From positions 83,312,895-83,376,894 of the forward strand of contig OY294044.1 of NCBI GenBank assembly GCA_958510825.1: a DNA stretch of 64,000 nt, in the 5' to 3' direction. The position numbers and the translations under genes are program-made. The notes beneath the pieces are model-generated. The model did no database searches, was not told the origin of the DNA, and was given only the letters and a program-made list of their open reading frames with translations. Below, one piece after another: positions 13,553 through 25,714 of the stretch. This DNA is from Brachypterus glaber. Its lineage: Eukaryota > Arthropoda > Insecta > Coleoptera > Kateretidae. Each line of letters begins with the position of its first letter. The stretch's first letter is position 1.

Positions 13553-13804
13553 TCTGTGGCTTGGTTCGAAAAGGGCTAATGTCACTTTTTCCGTGTTTTG
13601 AGTTATACCGACGAACTAATTTTTTTCAGATCTATATAACCTAAAAAGGCCAATGTCAGTTGTTGTGAGATAAACGTAGACTTTAAGCGACAAGGGTCGA
13701 CGTGTGTTTTCAATAAACATTTCTGTTAAACGGCTAAAACGGCCAATGGTTGACTTAACCGTTCAAAATTTTTGACATTGGCCCTTAAAAAACCAAGCCA
13801 CAGA
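13553..13804. mobile_element. 252-bp MITE, TCTGTGGCTTGG family, copy 1
   Basis: Starts TCTGTGGCTTGGTT, ends AACCAAGCCACAGA, TA on both sides. Another copy lies in inverted orientation at 38690-38933. Confidence 0.82.
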
Positions 13805-13824
13805 TATGGCAAAAAAAGTTTTCC

Positions 13825-15222
13825 AGATTTTAATGTATTTATTCGCCCGTTAATGAAATCTAAAATTTAAAATTGATATAAATAATATATTTAAGGTCAA
13901 TATGACATTTCTAATAATGCGTACTCATGTTAATTTGTTTACATATTTAAAAAGTAAGTTTTTTTTAAGCAAATGTACAATTTTCAACCTAATTTTAATT
14001 ATTTGTACACGGTAAAAATAAATTTCATTAAATTACATAGTCCGTAAATGGTAATATGTTGCCATAGACGGGAATGGTAAAAATTACATAGTCTGTAATG
14101 GTAATGTTTTGCATAGACCGGAACAGTAAAAATTACATAGTCCATAATGGTAATATTTTGCATAGACCGGAACTGTAAAAATTACATAGTCCAGAATGGT
14201 AATATTTTGCATAGACCGGCACGGTAAAAATTACATAGTCCAGAATGGTAATATTTTGCATATACTTTTTATTATAAAAACAAACGTAAAAAAAACGATC
14301 AGCTTGAACGATTTTTTTTATATTTGCCTACAATACTTATGGTGTGTTTAATAATTTTTTAAAAAATAACATACAGTCATATTAAAAGTGCTTTTAAAAC
14401 AACTTAAACACTACCATATTTCAAAAAAGCTTTGATATAGAGACTTCAAATTTGAAAAAAAATATTTACTACTTAGAAAATGTTTGATCCAAATTACAAG
14501 TCTCTGTGTCAAAGCTTTTTTGAAATATCGTAGCTTAAAGTTCATTTGGTTTAAGAAACCAAACAATTTTCACCCTTAATACGAGTATAAACTGCTTACA
14601 TCTTTCTTTAAAGATCTATTGGTTGATAAAGATCGTAATTTATAATGAATGTAAATTTTAGGCCACAAATAAAGCATTTAAATATCGTACATAAATAATA
14701 TTTACCTTTTTTTACACTTTTAAAACTTTAATCTAGCAGCATGCGTCGCTATCTCTCTAAAAATAACAATATAAAACGGTCCGTCTTATGATGCGACGCC
14801 TTCTTGCTTATTGTTCAAAGCGCACGCGCGTCTTAAAATAACATAGCCCGACATTGTAAAATCATGTAAAAATATGTAAATCAATGTAAATATATTTTTT
14901 TACATTATTTTACATTATCTTATATTCTTTTACATAAATTCATGAATTATGCATAGTCCAGAATAGTAAATTTACTATTCCGTACTATTTAAATTCATGT
15001 ATTTTTACATTATTTTACATGCAGTTTTTACAGTGCAGATTTTGATGTATTTATTCGCCCGTTATGTTAAAATAAATTAATGAAATCTAAAATTTAAAAT
15101 TCATATAAATAATATATTTAAGGTCAGTATGATATTTCTAATAATGCGTACTCATGTTAATTTGTTTACATATTTAAAAAGTACATAAGTTTTATTTTTT
15201 ATTTATTTTAATTATTTGTAGC
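13825..15222 (+). repeat. ~180-bp direct repeats flanking the 14008-15036 element
   Basis: 13825-14006 and 15042-15222 share GATGTATTTATTCGCCCGTT, AATATATTTAAGGTCA and GCGTACTCATGTTAATTTG. They could be a duplicated target, or LTR-like ends of a small element whose interior is the array. Confidence 0.7.
14008..15036. mobile_element. Inverted-repeat element with a 50-bp tandem array
   Basis: Ends CACGGTAAAAA and TTTTTACAGTG. The left part holds about five imperfect ~50-bp units (14010-14262: GTAAAAATTACATAGTCC.GAATGGTAATATTTTGCATAGACCGG). The right part is rich in TTTTACAT and carries a similar CATAGTCCAGAAT piece. It is flanked by direct repeats (next entry). Confidence 0.7.
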
Positions 15223-15599
15223 TTGAAAATGACTTTATGTTAAAAAAAGTCGAAACAATTGTCGCTGTAATGTTTGTTTAATAGACAATAAATTTAAATT
15301 TGGAGAGATAAAATTTTTTCTATGGTTTATTTAAATCAACTTCAATATGAGTAACGATCAAGAATTTCTTTGTTTTATGTATAGTCTAATAGTTTTATGC
15401 ATAATCTAGTATGTATAATGTCATAATGGTTTTATGTACCTATAGTCTAGTGTAAGCTACTTCACCAGGCAGTTTCCACAAATTCTTTCATACAAATGGG
15501 TGTATTGCACTTGTAACTTGTTACATGTAAATGTTATGTTTTTCTTTTTTTCTGAGTGTAGTTCCTTCATGTTGTTTTTCAGTCTCTAAACCTATTATT

Positions 15600-15820
15600 A
15601 TGGGAGATTTAGATTTAGATCTAATGATCGTGAGTTCAAACCTCACTGGCGCCGATTGCCTTTTTCAGTTAATTAATAATTGAAATTTGGCGAAGGCGTA
15701 CTCCCTAGATATATTGGTTCGAAAGTCAATTAAAGCCGGTGGTTCCCTCTACTACTAGCCCACACAAGTCCTGAACTTAGGGGATGCTTAATTAAGTAGA
15801 ATAGTACGAGGTTAAAAACA
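15600..15820 (+). mobile_element. tRNA-derived SINE, copy 2
   Basis: Same family. The A-box half is replaced or deleted, but a consensus-quality B box, GTTCAAACC, is present at 15634-15642. The body lacks the GTGAAGCGGACA segment. The 3' end runs into an A/C-rich tail (AAAACAAACACAAAC). Confidence 0.82.
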
Positions 15821-17055
15821 AACACAAACAAAAAACAAACATTTCATCACTTATCATATTTCACAGTAAGTATGCAAAAAAAAAAATAAAAAAGCTTTAA
15901 GTGCGGAGTTTACTTAATTGCTCATTTGTGGCAAAACTATCAAATCTGTATAAAAATTTTATAGGACTTAATTTGTAGACTATAAAATTCTCTACAAAAA
16001 TATTTATACAGGTATTTTTTTATTTGGCTTAGTTTTTTCCTAAAAAGTAAATAAATAAAAAAAATTAAATTAAAGCACACAGTGTTAACTCTTTTCTAGA
16101 GTGCAAAACATATATTTTCTTATAAATTTACAGGCGCAGAATCCGAAAATGACTTTAAAAATAATCCAGTTGGACTAATTTTTTACATTTTAGTACAAAA
16201 AATTATTCAAATTTAAAAGTAATTTATAAAAAAAAATATTAATTTTTGTTTTTCGTTTTTTAATGGTTCTAAATCATAAAAATATTACTTTATTACTTAA
16301 GCGCCGTATTACGTAACATATTTTTAGTTAATTTTTGACCATCTGGTGATACTTTTTGGCGTTTTTTAGCATGTGTACGCTAAGCTTGTCCCCTTATGCA
16401 CCCCTCTCCTCACCCCCCACCCATACTTAGTTCACCGGATCATTTTTTTTAAATATTTTTTTCCCTTGAATCCCTACTTATTCTACATATGAATTTAAAG
16501 TTTCCATAATTTAAGTTGGGTATTTTAAACTAATATTAAGTAGCCAAATCCAAATTTGTCCTCAGAATACTTTTATCTCTCATGATTAAAAAAAGAGGGC
16601 TAAAATATTGATATTTTACCACTTTTGCCCCATTTTTCTCAGAAACCTGAGGTAATACAAACATTCTGAGGCCAGATTCGGTCTCAGTGACCCAAAATTA
16701 TTTAAAAAACATATGACTGCAATCAGGGCAAGAAACCGTGTTGCCTAGTGTACTTTCTGCGTGACCCCTCAGACTATTATAAAGTTATGAAACCAAGTTG
16801 AATGAAAAATAGATCTTATACTCGATCTAAAATGTTTAGTAAAATTTATGGCGAGGAGTTAATTAAAATTAAATTCGTGATTACATCATAATTTATGGGC
16901 AGCCACCAAGCACATAAATACTGCATTTAAACTTTAATTTGTTGCTATATATTTATAAATTATTTTACGTAAATAATAACACTAGTTTACAGGCATTTTC
17001 CACCGGCGACGAAAAGGGTTATTTTGGAGTTTTAAAAAGGGGGTATCCCGTAAAT
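15821..17055. other. No gene recognised
   Basis: AT-rich, with a C-rich tract near 16400. No ORF with family motifs. Confidence 0.55.
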
Positions 17056-17090
17056 AAATAAATAAATAGATAAATAAATAAATAATAGTC

Positions 17091-17430
17091 AAAAAAGGTT
17101 TTAGTTTAGCAACTGAAAATGGAATTAAATTAACCAAATTAAAAAATATGCCTGTAAAAATATTAAGGTAAGTAATAAAACAATTTATATAATTTTACGA
17201 TAAAACAAAAATAAAAGTTGGTTTGACATAAATCGTTAAAAAATAATTTTCCGAATTACACACCATTCTTCGAATTATCGGGAAAAATTCACAGTTTTCA
17301 TTCAAATTTGCTGTCAAAAGAAATAGTTAAACCAGGGGCATGTCCCGGTCGTAATTATTTCCAGACAGCAAATTGTCATGAAAACAGTTAATTTTTCCCT
17401 CATAATTCTCAGTCTCTTGTGTAATTATAT
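17091..17430 (+). repeat. Dispersed repeat with internal hairpin, copy B
   Basis: Second copy of the repeat at 544-902, preceded by an (AAAT)n run at 17056-17090. The loop sequence differs (CCAGGGGCATGTCCCGG). Confidence 0.78.
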
Positions 17431-17454
17431 ATGATAATTTCCATTTTTAACCTT

Positions 17455-17667
17455 ATTTTAAACCCTAAAAATTGATCTGAAAAAATAAAAATATGTGGGC
17501 AAATAGAAAATTTTATGAGCTTTAAAATTATGTATCACAAGACCCCCCTTTCCTTTTAAAAAATGTCTCCCCATTACCCCCTGTCTCCATTGAGTCCCCA
17601 AAATTTCAAGTTGATATCTTAAGGCGTTCAAAAGTTAAAGGGGGCTGACTTTTGACACACTCTGTAT
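17455..17667 (+). repeat. Right-end fragment of a CAGTGYGGTCC-related MITE
   Basis: Contains TTTTATGAGCTTTAAAAT, a C-rich block, AAGTTGATATCTTAA, GTTCAAAAGTTAAAGGG and ends GACACACTCTGTATA, the pattern of the right arm of 39457-40160. The left end is missing. Confidence 0.6.
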
Positions 17668-17795
17668 AAATAAAAAAACAGCCAGGCGATCATAGCTTAT
17701 GCACTAGATTATAAATAGTTGATATTTCTGTTCTGTAAGTCTGGAGCAAAAGTACCGATTGCAAGAGAGTTATGCATTGCATTTTTGAATTAAAA

Positions 17796-17882
17796 AAATT
17801 GACAATCTCATTTGCATAATATGCAAACGTTCGTGCATTTGGAAAATTATTCACAAGTCATCATGAGATTGTCAATTTTTTT
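17796..17882. repeat. Short hairpin MITE
   Basis: AAAAATTGACAATCTCAT at 17797 and its exact complement at 17863-17882. Confidence 0.7.
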
Positions 17883-18663
17883 ATTAAAAAATGTTTACTT
17901 TGTGATGCTGGCGTGTTGTAGAAATTTTTTTATTTTCGTGCAAAAAAATCTTACACTGAAAACTAATTTCATAATATTCTACTGTTACATACCCTTCTGT
18001 AAAGGACTCTTAATAAAATAAATAAATTAAATATAAGTGCTACTAAAAATAACATTAAAATGTTTTGACGTATAAATAATTATGCACCTGCATAAAGATT
18101 AACACTTTCACAGTTAAAAGTTGGAAATATAAAATATTTCGAGCGTAATATGATTTATCTTAACCAAATAAGCGCATAATGGTTTATTATTATGTAAAGT
18201 AGCGCTTTTTAGATATAGCGAGAGCAGGTAAACATTTTCAAAAATTAATTTTCTCCCGGCCTCAAAAAAATGCTAAAATAGGATACCCTATAAATCTATT
18301 TTTAACTTACCGACTAGGTAATACCTAGTCATACACATTAAATATTTCTTACAATCAGACTAAGCCAGCTATTTTTATTTTTATACACATTGTGTGGGCG
18401 ATGGAGAAAAAACACTTTTTAGAATTATTATTACAGCGAAAATGTCCATCTCTCCGTCCATCCGTTTTTAATCTTTTTGTACGATACCTCAAGAACGAAT
18501 TATCCGATCAACTCGAAATTTGCACGAAAAATTAAGTTATAGGAGAGGAAGGTCCATATTGTCTTGAAAATAATCGCCCTATAACAAAGAAGTCATGGGG
18601 GACTTAAACTTATAATAAAAAATCGAACAAAGCTGAAGGAATAGTCCGATTGACCTATGTTTT
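17883..18663. other. No gene recognised
   Basis: Nothing beyond AT-rich sequence and random short ORFs. Confidence 0.5.
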
Positions 18664-18790
18664 TTTAAGGAAATAGTATATTACGCACCGAGTACGCGAA
18701 CCTAGTTTTCGTGCACGAGAGTGCGTTTGGATGCGCTTGATATGCACTGAAATGGAATGCGTCGAGGTGCGTATACTATTTTTCCTACGA
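18664..18790. repeat. Hairpin with AATAGTATATT ends
   Basis: AATAGTATATTACGCACCGAG on the left pairs with CGAGGTGCGTATACTATTT on the right; the middle is relatively GC-rich (GTGCACGAGAGTGCG). Confidence 0.65.
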
Positions 18791-18924
18791 CCTAACACCT
18801 AAACATCAAAAAAACGCAAAAATTATCTTAAAATTAGTTTGTTAATTTGAGGTTATGTGTTTGACTTTTACTAATTTTCTGACAGCAGATATATAAAATC
18901 AGCTGATCGTCACTTCCGATCCGT

Positions 18925-19189
18925 ATGGGAGGATTCGTGTAGTGGTCTACCGCGTCTGTACATGACAAGTCTACTAGCCAACTAGCGTGAGTTTGATTCT
19001 CACTGGCGCCGATTTGCCTTTTTCAGTTAATTACAAATTGAAATTTGGCGAAGGCGTAAGTGAAGCGGACACTCCCTATAAAAACTGGTTCGAAAGTCAG
19101 TATAAGCCGGTGGTTTCCTCTACTACTAGCCCACACAAGTCCTGGACTTATGGGGTGCTAAATTAAGTACGAGGTTAAACAAACATGTA
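18925..19189 (+). mobile_element. tRNA-derived SINE, copy 3 (most complete)
   Basis: Contains both internal RNA polymerase III promoter boxes: an A-box-like TGTAGTGGTC near 18938 and a B box GTTTGATTC at 18991-18999, then the shared tRNA-unrelated body. It is not a tRNA gene: there is no foldable anticodon arm or acceptor stem. It ends GAGGTTAAACAAACATG. Confidence 0.85.
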
Positions 19190-19645
19190 ATGTTGTCATA
19201 GGCAACAGATGGGAAATACGCACTAATTACTAATTAGGTCGTTGGAAAATACTCTTATTATAAGGACCAATCTTCCCAATTTTGAAAAAAATCTATTTAA
19301 AAACATTAAAGTAGGGGCACACTAACGAGAAAATAAATGATTTGGAAAAATGCAATATACAAAATTATATGTTAACTTAAACTTACTTAGTTGTAACATA
19401 TCTCTTTGTAAGGTCTCTGTATGACAATACATCTACCTGTCTATTTACTACCCACTGTAAACTTGAATGTCTTTACATAACACTTAAATAACCTAACTTT
19501 AAATTTTAATTTTTCATTCTTCCAAGTTCCAAGTTCTTTAATTTAAAGCCTACAATGTTAAAATATCTATACATGATACACACTAGGGTATAGCGTACTA
19601 TAACAACTTCGAAAAACTAAAATGCTTGCCATTTTCTTCTTTTTG

Positions 19646-19821
19646 ATCTAAAAAAAATGTGTGAAGTTACACAACAATCAGAAAAGAAATTGATGCTCCG
19701 CAAGGACAAAATAGGAGAAAATCCTCAAGTTTTTTTTTAAGGATTTTTTACTTGTTTTGCCCTTTCGGAGAATCAGTTTCTTTTTTGATTGATGTGTTGC
19801 TTCACATAATTCTTTTTTAGG
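19646..19821. repeat. ~175-bp hairpin repeat
   Basis: ATCTAAAAAAAATGTGTGAA...ATCAGAAAAGAAA pairs with TTTCTTTTTTGATTG...TTCACATAATTC near 19770-19821. No coding sequence. Confidence 0.65.
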
Positions 19822-22009
19822 TAAAAAAAAGAAACAGCACCCCAAGCATTTTGCGTTACGTAATGCTTGACCATTCCCTATGATACATACGGCACTAAAA
19901 GTTTTAAAACATGATATGCCATGTTATATTATGTAAAATTTAGTGAAAATAAAGTATTAAATGTGTTCACCGACTATTTGGAAGTTTTCATGAAATTTAT
20001 AATCATGGCTGAAGGCACGAAAATAACACCGTTTAAATTTACTTATTTGACAAGAAATTGCATCTTGAATATAAAGTGTATGATGTTCTAATGTTCCCGA
20101 TTTAAGTACCACAGGGCCCTGTGACAGGGCTATCTATAAATTATGCGATGCATAAAAATGGGTAAATAATTCCTAACACGTATTACTTAAAATGGTCTAC
20201 ACTGAAAAACGATTCAATTAATTTTAAACCGGTGCACAGTAGTTCGTTTGGATCAAAAAGTGGTCACTGGCCCATAACTTTTTTGTCAAGATCGATATTT
20301 ACATTAAATTTTTACAACATTATCCCAAATAGTTATTGATTAGATTACCTTATTCAAATTAAAATAATATTTTCAGTGGCGGCCGTTATAAGCTTGTATG
20401 TTTAACCAAACCTGTATTTAAAAAAAAAAAATAATCAATAGCTCATAACCCTTTTATTACGCAAGATTTTTTCATGAAAATTGCACAAAATCATTTCATA
20501 TAGCTATAGTTTAAATAACTTAGGTCAAATTTAAAAAATAATTACAGTGGTGTTCGTTATAACGTAAAAAATTTACTATAACTTGCATTTTTTTAAAAAT
20601 TTAGTGATTTTAGATTTAATTTCATTTAAAATAAGTAGTTTTTGTCACAAAAAGGGATAGAGTTGTTAAGTTTTATAAATACCAAAATAAAAATCTCATT
20701 AGCGTACGTCAAAAGGATTTAATAATTTATAAAGTTATAACTTTAATATGCTAAATAATCCAATTTAAATAACACAACTAAAACTGTAAAATATATACAT
20801 GTATAAAAAAATGCAAAATAGCCAACTTCGGCAAGCTTCGTTAACAACGAAACCTGTATGTATAAATTAAATTTATAAAATTCAAATACTTTCTTTTCAG
20901 TGTATGTTTTGAGGTTTAAAGGGAAAGAAAAATTAGTTTTTTTATACATCAAAATGTTCAAAATAGCTGCAAGATTACATTTTTGTTATCATTTATTTGA
21001 ATTAATTTATTTGACAAAAAGTTACACCACTTAAAACATTGGGCTCCTCTTTTTCCGAAAACGGTAAAAGTTAAAAAGTTCAAGTTTAGGGCTCTGTTAC
21101 AAACAAAAAAAAATAACTATGGAAAACCTTATAGCTCAATCATTTAGGAATGCAATTGTGTATAGTTTATGCCAAAATTAAAAAAAAAAACGTTTTTTCC
21201 CAAATGGACAATTTGGGTCCCGAAAAATCTACTGTGCTGTGGAAGCTTTAATTGAATAGATGCTTAAAATGCCTTGTCTTCACTGAGCTAAAAGTGTGCC
21301 TTAACTTTTCATGATCATCATCATCGCAATTAATGTTTTTAATTGCAACAAAGAAAGTTTTATTACATATAAGTTTTATTATATATCAATGCGTGTAATT
21401 TATTATGATAATGTTATTAATACAATAATGCAATGCAATTTATATTAATGTATACAATTTCTTATGATAATGTTAAATGTGTTTAATGAAATTTCATTAA
21501 TATTATAAATTTATTCATGAAGGCAACGAATTTTAATCATCATTACAATAAAAGTGATTATCGATTGAAAGTTAAAGAAGTACTGTTTCCAGTGTTATTA
21601 AATAAAGAATGTGGCGGAAAATGGTTTAAGATTTTAAATAGCAACGTAGGTCATGTGATATATCATTTTAAAGAAATTAAAATTTTCCTTTTGCCTGTAT
21701 TAGTTATTTTTTTTTCTAAGATTTCTTTCTTCGAAATTAATCATATTTTCAATATTTTGTGAATAAATATTAAAAATGTTACATGAAAATGATAAATACT
21801 TGGTCTTAAAATGATAATACATCTTGTATTCATAATATAGACCTTTTTGTATAAAACAAAATTAATTTTTAAAAAATATTAAAAATTTCATCAATTTTAA
21901 AGAAAAAAAAATACGTAAAAAAATATTAAAAAATAAATACTTATAGTTTATGGTCAAATAGGGAGCATTGCCGGGTTTGCATTTGAGTAATTGACTCGGC
22001 TAAAGCCCC
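19822..22009. other. No gene; weak internal repeats
   Basis: The start is a hAT-like MITE end (GCGTTACGTAATGCTTGACC, 19851). 20250-20680 holds related segments around TTTTCAGTGGCGGCCGTTATA and TTACAGTGGTGTTCGTTATA. 21330-21500 has duplicated TTATGATAATGTTA pieces. Confidence 0.5.
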
Positions 22010-22400
22010 ATGTACTATTACCATTTTTTATTGCTGAGGATATTTCGTATTTGAAAAAAATTATAAAACAGTCTTTTCAGTGCTTTTGCTATATATTTTC
22101 CATGACCCCCCAATCTAAGGTGCTGATTGACTTCGACCCCTAAATATTTTACCGTCTCAACTTTTGTAATTTTATCGCTGTTACAATTTAAATTATTACA
22201 ATGTTGATTGTGTATTTTAATGTTTTGCTGTTGTGGTTTACCGTCACCGTAACGAGAGAAGGTCATAAAATTAGACTTGTTCACATTAAGGATTAGAATA
22301 CTATCATCCAACCACTGTTTTATTATTCAGTTCAATCTCACTTCCCTTATAAACAGCATCCCAACTTTTTGCAGAAAATGTAATTGTAGTATTTGTTACT
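22010..22400 (-). pseudogene. Non-LTR reverse transcriptase fragment (thumb region)
   Basis: Minus-strand remnant of a Jockey-like RT. The open stretch 22018-22311 includes SILILNVNKSNFMTFSR and VETVKYLGVEVNQHLRL, the usual sequence after the catalytic motif. Upstream in a shifted frame one reads TTITFSAKSWDAVYKGSE, which normally follows YADD. Downstream a shifted ALAESI piece continues. At least two frameshifts; not functional. It is a different family from the 50-kb LINE. Confidence 0.75.
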
Positions 22401-22518
22401 GGGCTAAACTGTCTGTTTGGCCGAGCTTTATATTATAAAACCTTTAACTTTAATTAAACTTTATTTTAACTATATCGACAAATCTATCGTTTTATAATTA
22501 ATTGACTTATTTCATCTT

Positions 22519-22681
22519 TTAACCTTCCTTTCCAGCCAGTTTTTTAAGGTACAGGTCCCCAAACTGGATCAGAATGTATATGGAAAATCCCGTAAACAAA
22601 TATCCAACTATGGATATTGTAGTATATTTTGCTATATCTACAAATATCCATACGTGGATATACTGGAGCGGAAGGGGTTAA
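22519..22681. mobile_element. 163-bp piggyBac-like MITE
   Basis: TTAA at both ends (22519-22522, 22678-22681), followed inwards by CCTTCCTTTCCAG on the left and CCCCTTCCGCTCCAG on the right. Just inside the right end is a palindrome, ATATCCATACGTGGATAT. The sequence around it recurs at 24250-24350 without the insert. Confidence 0.65.
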
Positions 22682-22689
22682 CAATGACC

Positions 22690-23785
22690 AAACACTATGT
22701 ACTTATAACTTATAATTAGCGCAGTATCATTATCCCGCTCAGTTTTTCTTGATGTCCTAAACGCATAATTTTGGGACAGCTCTTTTTCTAATATCGTTCT
22801 TACGTCTACGACTCGAACTCTACCATCTGTAGATGAGTATGTTTGTACTACCTCGCCCATTGGTCACCGGTTTCTCTGTCCGTCGGGATCTACAATTAAG
22901 ACTGTATCTCCAAGTTGAATTACCTTCATGTCTTTAAACCATTTATGGCCATTGATAAGACTTACACTTAGTGTAGGTAGACACCATTTGCTTAACAAAG
23001 TAAGTGTATATAGTGTATAGTGAGTGTCAATAGATTTATAGGTTACGCAAAAGGATTTAGCTGAATTATTGTCTATCGTTGACGATAGACGCGTCCCTAG
23101 AGTCTAAACTTATATGAGCCACAGGTCTGCTGTTGACAGTGCTCTCTGCCACGGTTTCTCATTTCCTTCTTGCAGCACCATCTGCAACATTTTCTGTTCT
23201 ACTTTGACTAACACCAGTTAACTCTTGTATCTCTTCTAATATTTGCGCCACAAATGTCTGATAATGCCGATCTTCTGATTTTAGAATGGATATAGGTTTT
23301 AATGGTGCAACACTATTTTTGGCCATAACGAAAGAAGCGTATGCTGGTGCAGAGGCATCGTTAAATATGTGTAGCTCAATTTCACTTTTATTGCCATCCA
23401 AAGTTAAATATTGTCGTGGCAAAGAAAATATCTTTATATTTTTAAGTTCTTGAAACCAAATCTGCAATTTTGCATACAGTTCATGCTTTATTTCGTCGTC
23501 CTAACCTATACGCCTTCGCCATATATCCTGCAGTAAGTTTTTACCTTGAATTAGAAAATGAGCCAATTCTAAAGGATAGAATATCGACATCACGATTTTT
23601 AATACTTCGCTCTTAGTTAGTCTTTTTTCATCAGCTATTACTTTGGGATCTACTTTATGTAAATTTATTTGAAATCCAAATTTATCGATGTCTGGATACC
23701 ACCACAATCCTAATATATGTTCTGGGATAATTTCTGATAAACTATCATTCATTCCAATTATCTTGCAAGCCCTTCCAAGCACCAA
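22690..23785 (-). pseudogene. BEL/Pao LTR retrotransposon pol remnant
   Basis: Fragment of a Pao-type polyprotein on the minus strand. From 23785: the region after the RT (ILGLWWYPDIDKFGF, KRLTKSEVLKIVMS, LLQDIWRRRIG), then an RNase H-like part (WFQELKNI, IFNDASAPAYA) and ENVADGAARR ending near 23159. An integrase piece (NSRPVAHISLDS, about 23153-23066) and the integrase tail follow (KWFKDMKVIQLGDTV, then GRVRVVDVRT near 22810). Two tryptophan positions have become stops: TAG at 23501-23503 in IG(W)DDE, and TGA at 22864-22866 in R(W)PMGEV. Much of the connection and integrase core is deleted. No complete LTR was seen. Confidence 0.85.
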
Positions 23786-24119
23786 ACGTTTTTTGATTTT
23801 TTTTCATTTAAAAACATCTAAAAATATAGTGTTAAAAGTAGTAAATATATAGAAATTGCAGCAAATAAAGTAAGTGCAAGTTTTCAGTATGAACATTGAA
23901 AAAAGTACGCCACTGTCTTACAAAGCATTTTCAATTAAAAAAAATAGCCAAAAATTTTCAACAAGTTTAAAGTCAATTATCTCCGAATTTAATAAACCGA
24001 TTCAAACAATTATTTTTTTACTACAACTACTATGTAGTAGACTTTTTTTGACTTTTTTCTGATTAGAGTTGCCAAAATCTTAACAGAGTACAAGGTGTTA
24101 CAGAACAAATGTAGATTGT

Positions 24120-24363
24120 TAAGTAGAAAGTGTTATAGTCAAAAAATGTACCTTTCTTAAAAAAAAATATTTAAATCGGTTTATTAAATTTGGAGATATA
24201 TGACTTTGAATTTGATGAAAATTTTTAGGTGTTTCACTTTAAATTTTGATTACTTTATATTGACAAATCTATCATTTTATAATTAATTGACTTATGTCAT
24301 GAGCAAATACTATGTACTTATAACTTATAATTAGAGCAGTATCAGTATCATCTGCATATAATA
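24120..24363 (+). repeat. Copies of repeats found at 4690-4815 and 22460-22740
   Basis: 24125-24250 matches 4690-4815 (TATAGTCAAAAATGTACCTTTC). 24250-24350 matches the sequence either side of the TTAA element at 22519-22681 and includes the last Pao integrase codons. Confidence 0.7.
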
Positions 24364-25714
24364 TACAGCCTGTTCCAGAACTCGCGTACCGAAATTTGAG
24401 GGTATATTAAAAACCCTCTGGAAAATATGAAAAAAATTTCAAAAAAAATCCATCTTCGTTCAATTCAAAAATAAGAACGCTTTAAGTGGACCAATACTGT
24501 TGCTGATTATAAATTACTATTAAAGGTTGAATTTGTAGCTATGGAAGCAAATTTAATTATTGCAGGTACATATTCTGTAGGTTGACATGGTGATTAATGT
24601 GACATAAATATTTATTAATGTCATAAAAAAATATCAAAATTTTCATGATATTTACTTCAGAAGAGTATTGCGAAATGCTAATTTTATATGGCGAGTGTGG
24701 CCGGAGTGCTTCAGCTACATCTGTAGAATATTCTATTCGTTTTCCCAATAGAGAACATCCTAGCAGAAATGTTATTTTAAGATTGGTGCAAAGGGCAAGA
24801 AATTCTGGAAATTTAACTCCAAACAAAAAAGAGATTGGAGGCGCTCCGCGAACTGCAAGAACTGTTGATAATGAAGAAGCTGTCATTTAGGCTTTTGAAG
24901 AAGAACCTGAAACAAGCCTTAGTATCGTGGCTAGAAATTTTGATATGTCTAAGACCTCTGTTCAACGAATTCTAAAAGATGAAAAAATGCATCCCTTTCA
25001 TTACACTCGAGTACAATGCTTGACACCGGAGGACTATCCTTTACGAGTCGAATTTTGCACATGGCTGTTGCAGAAACATCAAGAAAATGAAAACTTTGTA
25101 AAAAGCATTCTTTTTAAGGATGAGTCTGGGTTTCAAAGAGATGTTTTTTTTAATTCAAGGAATTCTCATGTTTGGGGACAGGAAAATCCCCATGCCTTCA
25201 GGCAAGGAAATCCCCAACGAAGGTTTTCCTTGAATATTTGGGCCGGAATATTGGGAGATGCTATAGTAAGTTATTTTGAGAAATAAACCACCATAAAATG
25301 CTTAAAATATTTGTTTTTAGGTTGGACCCCATGAGTTTCCTGGCAGATTGAATGGCGAAACCTACACTAACTTCTTAAGGGATGAAGTGGAAAATCTTAT
25401 TGATGACATCCCACTTCAAAGGTTGGCAAATGTGGATAACATTTGGTTTCAACATGATGGCTGTCCAGTGCATTTCTCAGAAACGGCAAGAAGCCAACTC
25501 GACATCAGTTTTCCAAACAGTTGGATAGGCCGTGGGGGTCCCAGAAGGTGGCCTCCTAGATCCCCTGATCTCACTCCAATGGACTTCTTTTTATGGGGCC
25601 ATGTAAAAAATTTAGTGTATAGAAATATGCCAGACACTGTAGAAGAACTAGGAGACCGAATACATGAAGCGCTTGAGTCAGTAACTCCAAATATGATTAT
25701 TAATGCCAGGACAC

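Noticed and set aside
14010..14262. Regular ~50-bp repeats as a CRISPR array
   Set aside because: No conserved repeat/unique spacer structure, no cas genes and a eukaryotic context; they are tandem units of a transposable element.
18925..19010. tRNA gene
   Set aside because: A and B boxes are present but no cloverleaf forms, and two further degenerate copies share a long unrelated body, which defines a SINE.
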